DNA of 37,839 nt, from positions 1 through 37,839 of the forward strand of contig NZ_JBMFWL010000017.1 of the NCBI RefSeq assembly GCF_049965315.1, in the 5' to 3' direction. The notes below the pieces were generated by a model, which was given only the letters and a program-made list of their open reading frames with translations, did no database searches and was not told where the DNA came from. Position 1 is the stretch's first letter. Each line of letters begins with the position of its first letter. The translations under genes were made by a program, and so were the position numbers. The stretch comes from Acidithiobacillus_B sp049965315 (GTDB lineage: Bacteria > Pseudomonadota > Gammaproteobacteria > Acidithiobacillales > Acidithiobacillaceae). This document shows, in pieces, positions 23,350 through 29,807 of this stretch.

Positions 23350-23946
23350 CTAATGCGCCGCAGCGCCCGCCTGATCCGCACTGGGCACACTGACCATCTG
23401 CTGGATCTGGCGCTGCAGCAGGATCACCCGCAACTGCGCGGCATCCATCTGATTTTTGAGGCCATTGACCCTTTCCTGATAACGGACATAGTTTCTTTCG
23501 TTACCCAGGCGCACCGCCTTCCCTTCCTCATAGGCCTTGGTCGCCTGCAGCAATTGCAGGCGGGCGGCGGCAAGTTGCGCTTCCATCTGCTGCAGGGCGG
23601 GATTCACCGCCGGTTTTGGCGCGGAAATGACTGGGGCCGTTGCGGCGGGCGCAGCCGCCGGACTCGCCGCACCGGTCGGAGTGCTCACCTCCTCCGTGGG
23701 CGCGCCGGACACCACTTGGACATCCTTGGCGCCCGGCGGCGGCGTGTTGCCATAGCTGGCCACCCCATGCGCCCCTACCCAGCGATAAATGGTATCGGCA
23801 CCGCTTGCGGCACTGCCCAGCAAGCCCGCCAAGACGATGGCGAGCCCCAGTCCGGCGCTGGCCGCACCGGCAGCCGTCCTCACCTTGGCCCTTTTCCCAG
23901 TCATGGATAACGATTTCGCGTGCAAAACAGTGCCCTCCCTCTGCAT
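23350..23946 (-). CDS. Secreted DUF4124-domain protein
   Basis: The 198-residue product appears exported: a basic N-terminus (KRAKVRTAAG) precedes a hydrophobic stretch LGLAIVLAGLLGSAASGA with a likely signal peptidase site after it. The mature start DTIYRWVGAHGVASYGNTPP matches the DUF4124 domain of periplasmic proteins. A Pro/Ala linker and a coiled-coil-like C-terminus (QQMEAQLAAARLQLLQATKA onward) follow. The function is unknown. The ATG at 23946 lacks a ribosome site; a TTG at 23925 has GGGAGG eight bases before it and may be the real start, with ATG 23904 also possible. The 166 bases between it and surE hold a possible GGCAGC/GCTGCC hairpin and no gene. Confidence 0.75.
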   Translation of the reverse strand: MQREGTVLHAKSLSMTGKRAKVRTAAGAASAGLGLAIVLAGLLGSAASGADTIYRWVGAHGVASYGNTPPPGAKDVQVVSGAPTEEVSTPTGAASPAAAPAATAPVISAPKPAVNPALQQMEAQLAAARLQLLQATKAYEEGKAVRLGNERNYVRYQERVNGLKNQMDAAQLRVILLQRQIQQMVSVPSADQAGAAAH

Positions 23947-24052
23947 AACGCACTATATGGGTGCCTTCCCGCCTGCTGTCAACCTGGCCCCGGCGATCCT
24001 GCCGTTGGCGGAGGTGTTTTCAGGACCAAGGCAGCAAAGCCCGCGGCCCGGA

Positions 24053-24081
24053 CAATAAGAAAGCCCCGCCGAAGCGGGGCC
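24053..24081 (-). terminator. Rho-independent terminator of glnA
   Basis: On the minus strand a perfect seven-pair stem GCCCCGC-TTCG-GCGGGGC (24080-24063) is followed by TTTCTTATT. It lies 43 bases beyond the glnA stop codon, the right distance and polarity for glnA. The TTCG loop adds stability. Confidence 0.9.
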
Positions 24082-24123
24082 GCTAGACACACGCCTCCCG
24101 TCAGGGAAGGCGCTTAGCAGGAC

Positions 24124-25539
24124 TCAGAGGCTGTAGTACATCTGAAACTCCACCGGATGGGTGGTCATGCGCAAGGTCTGCACCTCCGCCCATTTCACGT
24201 CCAGATACCCTTCCAGCCAGCTCTCGCTGAATACACCGCCCTTCATCAGGAACTCATGGTCGGCTTCCAGGGCATGCAGGGCCTCCTCCAGAGAAGCGCA
24301 GACGCCGGGGATGTCCTTGAGCTCTTCGGGCGGCAGGTCATAGAGGTTCTTGTCCATGGCGTCTCCCGGATGGATCTTGTTCTGGATCCCGTCCAGGCCC
24401 GCCATCAGCATGGCGGTAAACGCGAAATAGGGGTTCGCGGTCGAATCCGGGAAGCGCACCTCGATACGCCGGCCCTTGGGGTTGGTCACAAAGGGGATGC
24501 GGATGGAGGCGGAACGGTTGCGCGCCGAGTAGGCCAGAAGGACCGGGGCCTCGAAGTGGGGCACCAGGCGCTTGTAGCTGTTGGTGCTGGGATTGGTGAG
24601 GGCGTTGATGGCCTTGGCATGCTTGATGATGCCGCCGATGTAATAGAGGGCCGTCTCCGAAAGACCGCCGTAGAGGTCGCCGGCAAAGAGATTCTTGCCG
24701 TCCTTGCTCAGGGACATATGCACATGCATGCCGCTGCCGTTGTCGCCGACAATGGGCTTGGGCATGAAGGTGGCGGTCTGACCGTAGGCAGCGGCGACAT
24801 TGTGGATCACGTACTTGAGGATCTGCACCTCGTCGGCCTTGCGGGTCAGGGTGTTGGCAGCCACGCCGATCTCGTGCTGGCCGGCCGTGGCCACTTCATG
24901 GTGATGCACTTCGACGGACAGGCCCATTTCTTCCATGGCCAGGCACATGGCCGAACGCAGGTCCTGGGCGGAATCCACCGGTGGTACGGGAAAATAACCA
25001 CCCTTGACCCCCGGCCGGTGGCCCATGTTGCCGGATTCGTACTCCTTGCCCGAGTTCCACGCGGCCTCTTCGGAGTCGACCTTGTAGCCGCAGCCGCTCA
25101 TATCAATGTTCCAGGTCACGGAGTCGAAGACAAAGAATTCGTTTTCCGGCCCGAACAGGGCGCTATCGGCAATGCCGGTGCTCTTGAGATAGGCCTCGGC
25201 GCGCTTGGCCACGGAGCGCGGATCGCGCTCATAGCCCTGGCCGGTAGCCGGTTCAATGACATCGCAGCGGATGATCAGGGTCGTTTCGTCGGTGAAAGGA
25301 TCGAGAACGGCGCTGGCGGCTTCCGGGAGGAGGATCATGTCCGATTCATTGATGCCTTTCCAGCCGGCGATGGACGAGCCGTCAAAGGCCTTGCCATCGA
25401 CAAAGGTCTTTTCCTCAATGGTGTGGCCGGGCACCGAGACATGCTGTTCCTTGCCTTTGGTATCGGTAAAGCGAAAATCAACAAATTTGACATCCTTGTC
25501 CTGAATCAGTTTGACCACATCAGCGGGATTGTAACCCAT
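24124..25539 (-). CDS. glnA: Glutamine synthetase type I
   Basis: GlnA makes glutamine from glutamate, ammonia and ATP and is the main nitrogen-assimilation enzyme. The 471-residue product has KAFDGSSIAGWKGINESDM, GPENEFFVFD (metal-binding), VEVHHHEVATAGQHEIGVA, NGSGMHVHMSL and SIRIPFVTNPKGRRIEVRFP. The adenylylation-site Tyr is near 400 (KNLYDLPPEE), so control by GlnE is expected. I use the ATG at 25539, because AGAGGAG abuts the ATG at 25545 but stands six bases before this one. A sigma-54 promoter and an NtrC-type site lie upstream and a terminator downstream, so it is probably monocistronic. Confidence 0.97.
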   Translation of the reverse strand: MGYNPADVVKLIQDKDVKFVDFRFTDTKGKEQHVSVPGHTIEEKTFVDGKAFDGSSIAGWKGINESDMILLPEAASAVLDPFTDETTLIIRCDVIEPATGQGYERDPRSVAKRAEAYLKSTGIADSALFGPENEFFVFDSVTWNIDMSGCGYKVDSEEAAWNSGKEYESGNMGHRPGVKGGYFPVPPVDSAQDLRSAMCLAMEEMGLSVEVHHHEVATAGQHEIGVAANTLTRKADEVQILKYVIHNVAAAYGQTATFMPKPIVGDNGSGMHVHMSLSKDGKNLFAGDLYGGLSETALYYIGGIIKHAKAINALTNPSTNSYKRLVPHFEAPVLLAYSARNRSASIRIPFVTNPKGRRIEVRFPDSTANPYFAFTAMLMAGLDGIQNKIHPGDAMDKNLYDLPPEELKDIPGVCASLEEALHALEADHEFLMKGGVFSESWLEGYLDVKWAEVQTLRMTTHPVEFQMYYSL

Positions 25540-25591
25540 TGCCATCTCCTCTATGTTTGAAAACTATTCCGTTTCGTAGCCCATAATGTAA

Positions 25592-25606
25592 ACAAATATC
25601 ATGCCA
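25592..25606 (-). promoter_or_regulatory. Sigma-54 (RpoN) promoter of glnA
   Basis: The minus strand reads TGGCATGATATTTGT, matching the TGGCACGNNNNTTGC consensus at all but two fixed positions, with the -24 GG and the -12 TG correctly spaced. Transcription would begin around 25581, giving a leader of about 42 bases. The base composition here is clearly AT-richer than the flanking genes. Confidence 0.8.
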
Positions 25607-25661
25607 TCCGCTATCCAACCGGCATCCTGATCATGAAACATGTGATCCCTTCCAATGGACC

Positions 25662-25676
25662 GCACCGTTTTTGTGC
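25662..25676. promoter_or_regulatory. NtrC binding site (glnA enhancer)
   Basis: The palindrome GCAC-N7-GTGC is present; on the minus strand the full site reads TGCACAAAAACGGTGC, close to the NtrC consensus TGCACC-N5-GGTGCA. It is centred about 64 bases upstream of the -24 element. A further half-site, TGCACCA, lies near 25691. Together with the sigma-54 promoter this indicates nitrogen-regulated glnA expression. Confidence 0.75.
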
Positions 25677-25697
25677 AGCCAATCTGGAGTTGCACCA

Positions 25698-26921
25698 TCA
25701 TGAGGCGAAACGGATCCGGTCTCCGCTGTCGCCATGGCGCCACAATACGCCAATCCGGACTACCCCGGGAATCCCGCCGTCCAAGGCACGATGAATAGAC
25801 CACTCCTGCTGGTGAAGGCTATCCAAAGCCCCCGCCGACGGCAAGAGATACTGCAGACGGGCCTCGACACTACCACCGAGATAGTGCAGGGTCACCTGTT
25901 CAGGCAGAGGCAACTGGGCGGCCAGGAGCGCCTGCCGGATGGCCGCCTCGATCTGGCTGCGCGCCGGCAAGACCGGCGAGCCCTGCTCATCATTCTCGCT
26001 GTCGATATGAATGGTGGCATCCATGAGGTCCGTCACCTGCCGCAACAGGACCATGCGCACCCGCTCGGCGATCTGATGCCCTTCGGAAACGCTCAGGGTC
26101 GGCGCCACCTGCAGATGCACCTCGGCCAGGGCTTGATGACCCATCTTGCGGGTCTTGAGCAGATGCAGGTCGCGCACCCCTTCAGTGCCAAGGATGATCG
26201 CGCGGATTTCCTGCAGGGTGGCATCGTCCAGACCACGATCCGCCAATTCTTGAATGGCCTCCCAGGCCGTCACCGCACCGATGCGCAGGACCATCAGCGC
26301 AACCACCAGGGCCACTACGGAATCGAGATAGGGGAAGCCCAGCCGACTGCCGCCAATACCGATGAAGACGATGACGCTGGAGATGGCGTCCGTGCGATGA
26401 TCCCAGGCGTTGGCGCGCAATGCGGCAGAACGGTTGCGGCGAGCCACACGGATGGTGAGCTGGTACAGGGTTTCCTTGGCGACAATGGCAAAGGCAGCGA
26501 TGTATAGCGTCCAGCTAGCGGGGACGACGAAGTGTCCGGCAAGCAGGCGTTGCACCGCCTCCACCCCAATCCAGGCGCCGTTGACCGCCAGCAGGGAGCC
26601 GGTGGCCAGCGCGGCGAGGGTTTCGAAGCGCTCATGACCGTAAGGGTGCTCCTGATCCGGGGGCTGGCTGCTGAAACGCATGGCCAGGATCAGGCCAAAG
26701 TCCGAGAGAAGGTCCGACAGGGAATGGACGGCATCGGCCACCAGCGCCTGGGAGTGGCCGAAAATACCTCCCGCCAGCTTGATAAAAAAGAGCGCGACAT
26801 TGGTGGCCGCACCCATCAGGGTGATGCGCAGATTCTGTCGCCCCCGCTCCTTGCGGCTCACCGGTTCCACTGTCGCCACGCCCTTGCTCCGCCTCATGGC
26901 AAATTCACGCCAAGCACCCAT
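25698..26921 (-). CDS. Cation diffusion facilitator (CDF) metal transporter
   Basis: This is a 407-residue inner-membrane CDF transporter that exports divalent metals by proton antiport. Helix 2 carries ADAVHSLSDLLSDFGLILA and helix 5 carries NAWDHRTDAISSVIVFIG, so each has His/Asp ligands, a pattern often seen in iron/zinc/manganese FieF/MamB-like members. HPYGHERFETLAALATG follows helix 2. The C-terminal cytoplasmic domain (about 225 onward, VRDLHLLKTRKMGHQALAEV) is followed by an extra segment of about 100 residues. Substrate cannot be set from sequence. The ATG at 26921 and another at 26897 (MRRSKGV) both lack a clear ribosome site. It ends about 90 bases upstream of the sigma-54 promoter of glnA, and the NtrC site lies just past its stop. 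Confidence 0.9.
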   Translation of the reverse strand: MGAWREFAMRRSKGVATVEPVSRKERGRQNLRITLMGAATNVALFFIKLAGGIFGHSQALVADAVHSLSDLLSDFGLILAMRFSSQPPDQEHPYGHERFETLAALATGSLLAVNGAWIGVEAVQRLLAGHFVVPASWTLYIAAFAIVAKETLYQLTIRVARRNRSAALRANAWDHRTDAISSVIVFIGIGGSRLGFPYLDSVVALVVALMVLRIGAVTAWEAIQELADRGLDDATLQEIRAIILGTEGVRDLHLLKTRKMGHQALAEVHLQVAPTLSVSEGHQIAERVRMVLLRQVTDLMDATIHIDSENDEQGSPVLPARSQIEAAIRQALLAAQLPLPEQVTLHYLGGSVEARLQYLLPSAGALDSLHQQEWSIHRALDGGIPGVVRIGVLWRHGDSGDRIRFAS

Positions 26922-26973
26922 GCCAATTGATGAACCACGATTCCCGGCCGTGCCCAGGGATTCCTTCCACCTA

Positions 26974-27031
26974 TATAATCGTTGTATAATTTTTCATCCG
27001 GTCTTGTTTGCAGTGTAAAACAAGAAACAAG
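26974..27031 (+). promoter_or_regulatory. Promoter region and operator-like repeat of the rhodanese gene
   Basis: Two TATAAT boxes (26974-26979 and 26985-26990) sit in an AT-rich divergent spacer; the -35 boxes are poor. Just downstream CTTGTTT (27003-27009) and AAACAAG (27018-27024) form an inverted repeat with an 8-base spacer, and AAACAAG is repeated directly at 27025-27031. The arrangement suits binding by a dimeric regulator close to the transcription start. The regulator is unknown. Confidence 0.45.
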
Positions 27032-27071
27032 ATCCCGCCATCAGGGCAATTATCGCTAAACGAGGTGAAAA

Positions 27072-27527
27072 ATGCAGCCCACCATCGATGAAATTTTGTC
27101 CCGCGCCCATGCGCGCACGCAGGCCAGCGGCAAGATCCATGCGGGAGACCTGACCCCGGAGGAAGCGCATGCCATCCTCCAGGCCAACCCCAAGGCCCTG
27201 CTCATTGATGTGCGATCCCATCCGGAACTGGATTTTGCCGGGCTGGTTCCCGGTTGTTGCCATGTCCCCTGGCAACTCTATCCGGGCATGACCCCCAATC
27301 CCCACTTCACCACTGAAATCACCCAGCATGCCCAACCCGGCGACCTGCTGCTCCTGCTCTGCCGCACCGGCGGGCGCTCCCTGGCGGCCGCCGAACACCT
27401 GGCCGCCCTCGGCTACCAGCACTGTTACAACATCCTGGGCGGCCTGGAGGGGCGGCCCAACGAAGAGGGTGTGCGGGGAACGGTGGAAGGCTGGAAGGCG
27501 GCGGGTCTACCCTGGCGGCACAAGTAA
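27072..27527 (+). CDS. Single-domain rhodanese-like protein
   Basis: Rhodanese domains carry persulfide sulfur on an active-site Cys. The 151-residue product has the domain from about 22 to 148: LTPEEAHAILQ, ALLIDVRSHPELDFAGLVPG, the active-site loop LLLCRTGGRS with Cys97, and the C-terminal NILGGLEGRPNEEGVRGTVE. The loop sequence CRTGGRS is typical of rhodaneses that act on small sulfur compounds. No signal peptide is visible, so it is cytoplasmic. GAGGTGAAAA precedes the ATG. It is divergent from the CDF gene and converges on the Fpg-like gene. In a sulfur-oxidising organism it could transfer sulfane sulfur, but this is inference. Confidence 0.92.
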   Translation: MQPTIDEILSRAHARTQASGKIHAGDLTPEEAHAILQANPKALLIDVRSHPELDFAGLVPGCCHVPWQLYPGMTPNPHFTTEITQHAQPGDLLLLLCRTGGRSLAAAEHLAALGYQHCYNILGGLEGRPNEEGVRGTVEGWKAAGLPWRHK

Positions 27528-27534
27528 CCCGATG

Positions 27535-27567
27535 GCGGAGCGGCTCGGGAAACAGGCGCCGCTCCGC
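27535..27567. terminator. Hairpin between convergent rhodanese and Fpg-like genes
   Basis: Ten-base arms GCGGAGCGGC (27535-27544) and GCCGCTCCGC (27558-27567) pair perfectly around a 13-base loop. The element lies in the 53-base gap between convergent genes. There is no strong T-run on either side, so termination is plausible but not certain. Confidence 0.5.
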
Positions 27568-27580
27568 AATCCGGCCAGCC

Positions 27581-28381
27581 CTACTGCTGGCAGGCCGGGC
27601 AAAAGAGGGCGTTCTTGCCGCCCACCGCCAGCGTCTCCAGTGGCCCGCCACAGCTTGGACAATGCCCGTCCTGGTGATGGCGGGTGAGATAGGTCTTGGG
27701 CAAGAGGCTAGGCTTGGCCTGACAGCGCACCGCCCGCTCCAGCACCCGTGGAATCTGCTCCAGGAGCCGGCCACGCTCTTCCTCGCTGAGACTCGGGGCC
27801 GTTCGATCAGGGCGGATGCGGGCCTGAAAGAGGATCTCATCGGCCCAGGTGCCGCCAATCCCCGGCACAAAGGCATCATCCAGGAGGATGTTCCGCACGG
27901 CGCTCCGCCGTCGCGCCAGGGCGTCGCGCAAAACGCCGAGGCCGTCATGCACCAGCAGCGGATCGGGCCCTAGCTTGGTAAGGAAATCGACATCGGCATT
28001 TTCGTCCAGGAGCCGCAGGCGATTGTGCAACTGGGTCCCCTGCAGGCGCAGGCGGTTATTGCCGTTGAGATGAATCTCCAGCGCCCCCCGCTGGCCTTCT
28101 TCCCCCTCGACCGCCGCCGGGCCGCGTTCCAGATCTCCCGTCAGTTCGCCGCCAAGGTTCATGGCCAGAATGTCCTGGCGGTTCAACTCCAGGAAGAGGT
28201 AATGGCCGTAGCGGCGCACATCGGTGATTTCCCGCCCCTTGAGCGCCTCGTCTTCCATGCCCGCGCCATCGGCCACCTGCTCACCCCGGGCGTTGCTGAT
28301 CTGCAGGGCGCCTATCCGCTTGTGCAGCATGGCCCGCTTGAGCCTCTCTTTCAGTAATTCGATCTCCGGCAATCCTGCCAT
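27581..28381 (-). CDS. Fpg/Nei-family DNA glycosylase-like protein
   Basis: The 266-residue product has the fold signatures of the Fpg/MutM family: an LPEIELLKERLKRAM N-terminus, the DPLLVHDGLGVLRDALARRR helix region, VPGIGGTWADEILFQARIRP (helix-two-turns-helix) and a C-terminal zinc finger with Cys241, 244, 261 and 264. Active Fpg enzymes start (M)PELPE, where the N-terminal Pro forms the Schiff base. This one starts MAGLPE from the ATG, lacking both Pro1 and Glu2. The beta-hairpin Lys is His (RRYGHYLF) and the zinc-finger Arg is Lys (GGKNALFCPAC). A TTG three codons in would create an N-terminal MPEIE. It may be non-catalytic or act on unusual substrates. Confidence 0.85.
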   Translation of the reverse strand: MAGLPEIELLKERLKRAMLHKRIGALQISNARGEQVADGAGMEDEALKGREITDVRRYGHYLFLELNRQDILAMNLGGELTGDLERGPAAVEGEEGQRGALEIHLNGNNRLRLQGTQLHNRLRLLDENADVDFLTKLGPDPLLVHDGLGVLRDALARRRSAVRNILLDDAFVPGIGGTWADEILFQARIRPDRTAPSLSEEERGRLLEQIPRVLERAVRCQAKPSLLPKTYLTRHHQDGHCPSCGGPLETLAVGGKNALFCPACQQ

Positions 28382-28453
28382 ATCGTCCCGTCCGCCCCCA
28401 TTTTTCGCGCAATTTTCCTGGAGCGTAGTCTAAACCCCTTTGCGTAGCGCGCC

Positions 28454-28553
28454 AATGGCCCGATTTTGCGCAATGGGTCGCGCCGAATCGGGCCATTCCT
28501 GCCGCCGGTATCCGCGTCTCCCCGATACCGGATCCACCCCGGCGAACCCGGGG
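28454..28553. repeat. Three consecutive hairpins upstream of the Fpg-like gene
   Basis: The first pairs AATGGCCCGATT (28454-28465) with AATCGGGCCATT (28486-28497), 12 perfect base pairs. The second pairs CCGGTATC (28505-28512) with GATACCGG (28524-28531). The third pairs CCCCGG (28537-28542) with CCGGGG (28548-28553). They fill the 178-base gap between the DUF4168-like gene and the Fpg-like gene and may terminate the former; no strong T-run follows in the minus direction. No ORF of quality is present. Confidence 0.65.
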
Positions 28554-28559
28554 CCGGTT

Positions 28560-29015
28560 TTATGGATGGGCCTTGATGGCGGCCTCCACCTGCTGTGCAA
28601 AGGTTGGATCGGTCTGTGCCTTATTCATGAGGTCGCCGTATTCCTGCACCGTAAGGTGATGGGCAGAAAGCACCGCCTGAACCTTGGCACCATACTGCTT
28701 CATCAAGGTTTCCCGCTGCGCCGCGGACACGCTTTTTGCCCCCAGATCGTGATGGATCTGCTCATTCAAAGGCTTGATCTGGGTAACGGCGGCAGCGAAA
28801 CGCTGGACCTCGGCCTGGCTCACCGCCGGCGAACCCTGGCCTTGTGCAGGACCCATGGGCGACGATGCGGACGGACCCTGTCCAGCGCTCATTCCCATCG
28901 GGGACGATTGCTGCTGGGGGCCGGACATCGGCATCTCCGTATTGGCCATCGCCCAACCGGCTCCCGCAACAAATAAACCAAGACCAACCATCACACTCCA
29001 TAGTCGAAACTGCAT
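28560..29015 (-). CDS. Secreted DUF4168-like protein
   Basis: The 151-residue product has a clear signal peptide, MQFRLWSVMVGLGLFVAGAG through WAMA, with cleavage likely before NTEMP. A Met/Pro/Gln/Ser-rich linker of about 45 residues follows. The rest (VSQAEVQRFAAAVTQIKPLN to the end) is helical and resembles the DUF4168 domain of exported proteins of unknown function. The Met- and Gln-rich linker, with MPM and MGM motifs, could bind soft metals, but that is speculation. The ATG at 29015 is strongly supported by GAGGAGGAATATT upstream. It stands alone, with a possible TTGCCA-N17-TACGGT promoter at about 29080-29120. Confidence 0.75.
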   Translation of the reverse strand: MQFRLWSVMVGLGLFVAGAGWAMANTEMPMSGPQQQSSPMGMSAGQGPSASSPMGPAQGQGSPAVSQAEVQRFAAAVTQIKPLNEQIHHDLGAKSVSAAQRETLMKQYGAKVQAVLSAHHLTVQEYGDLMNKAQTDPTFAQQVEAAIKAHP

Positions 29016-29299
29016 AATATTCCTCCTCATATCGGCGATTACAGCAAGCAAGCGCAAGCACAATCTTCACCAGACCGACATCTCCAGATGCCGATCCAAA
29101 TCCGCTTGCATTTTCACCGTAACGCATCATGGCGGAGATGGCAAGTATCATCAACACATGGGTTACAAATGATCTTAATGCGTTGTTATCATTTGCTAAT
29201 ATTCAGTTGAAAAGAAATAAATATTGTTCAGAAGAGATGGGTAATAGTGTTTATCCATAACCCAACAATCGTTGCAACAAACCCACAGACAACCCCGGT
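29016..29299. other. AT-rich intergenic stretch
   Basis: This region separates the DUF4168-like gene from the small ORF upstream. Roughly 29150-29290 is much richer in A and T than the rest of the window. It contains an inverted repeat CAAATGAT (29167-29174) with ATCATTTG (29189-29196), and the palindrome GTTGCAAC near 29271. I see no tRNA, riboswitch or convincing ORF. Promoter function for the DUF4168-like gene is the simplest reading. Confidence 0.5.
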
Positions 29300-29551
29300 C
29301 TAGCCGTTTTCCAGTGACTGGATCCGCGCCTCCCGATAAAAATGGAAGGGGGGCCGACCGGAGCATCCGGAAATGTTGCCCGGCGGCACAGCACCCGCCG
29401 AGAACTCACTCGCCCTTGCGCCGGGGTAAAGATATTCAGCATTCATCATCATGGCACTTTTAAAAAGCAGATCTTTCAGCAGCAGGCCCCTGGCCTTTTC
29501 CGCCTCTCTCTCGATCCCTTGCTCGTCGGCGCTGAGGCGGATATTTTCCAT
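29300..29551 (-). CDS. Small hypothetical protein (83 aa)
   Basis: I recognise no family. The ATG at 29551 is preceded by AAAAGAGGAACGGCG, a good ribosome site, which is the main support. The first half (ENIRLSADEQGIEREAEKAR, then GLLLKDLLFKSAMMMN) looks like amphipathic helices; the second half is Gly/Pro/Ser-rich with no obvious motif. A hairpin with arms around 29592-29604 and 29611-29622 stands about 40 bases upstream of the start and could lie in its leader. The gene would be divergent from leuS. It may be real, or only the first 40 residues may be meaningful. The remaining bases to leuS (29552-29807) hold this leader and the leuS promoter. Confidence 0.35.
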   Translation of the reverse strand: MENIRLSADEQGIEREAEKARGLLLKDLLFKSAMMMNAEYLYPGARASEFSAGAVPPGNISGCSGRPPFHFYREARIQSLENG

Positions 29552-29739
29552 CGCCGTTCCTCTTTTGCGGGTCTGGAAAATATTGTCCAAACGCCGCCTG
29601 CGGAGGAAATTCCGCAGCGGCGGGCAGAGAGAGGGAGGCGAATGCCCATCCCTCCGCGCCTGCAAGGGCTAGCCGATCCTTGCGATGGGCTCCCGGGCTA
29701 TGGCACCCTGCGGCCGGCAGCCCCCATGACGGGGTGCGT

Positions 29740-29767
29740 TTGCAGTTTTTCGAAGTGCCCTTATGAT
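29740..29767 (+). promoter_or_regulatory. Sigma-70 promoter of the leuS operon
   Basis: TTGCAG (29740-29745) is followed after 16 bases by TATGAT (29762-29767). Both boxes are close to consensus. Transcription would start near 29774 and leave a leader of about 34 bases before leuS, which has AGGAG just before its ATG. Confidence 0.7.
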
Positions 29768-29807
29768 GTTCCCTTGACCCACTTCTCCTTCGAGATCCCC
29801 AGGAGCC

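Noticed and set aside
25564..25803. A 79-codon minus-strand frame between the CDF gene and glnA
   Set aside because: It spans the NtrC site and sigma-54 promoter, overlaps the CDF 3' end, lacks a ribosome site and resembles no family.
29592..29622. Strong hairpin upstream of the small ORF considered as a riboswitch or attenuator
   Set aside because: It is a simple stem with no conserved aptamer features and no T-run in the minus direction.
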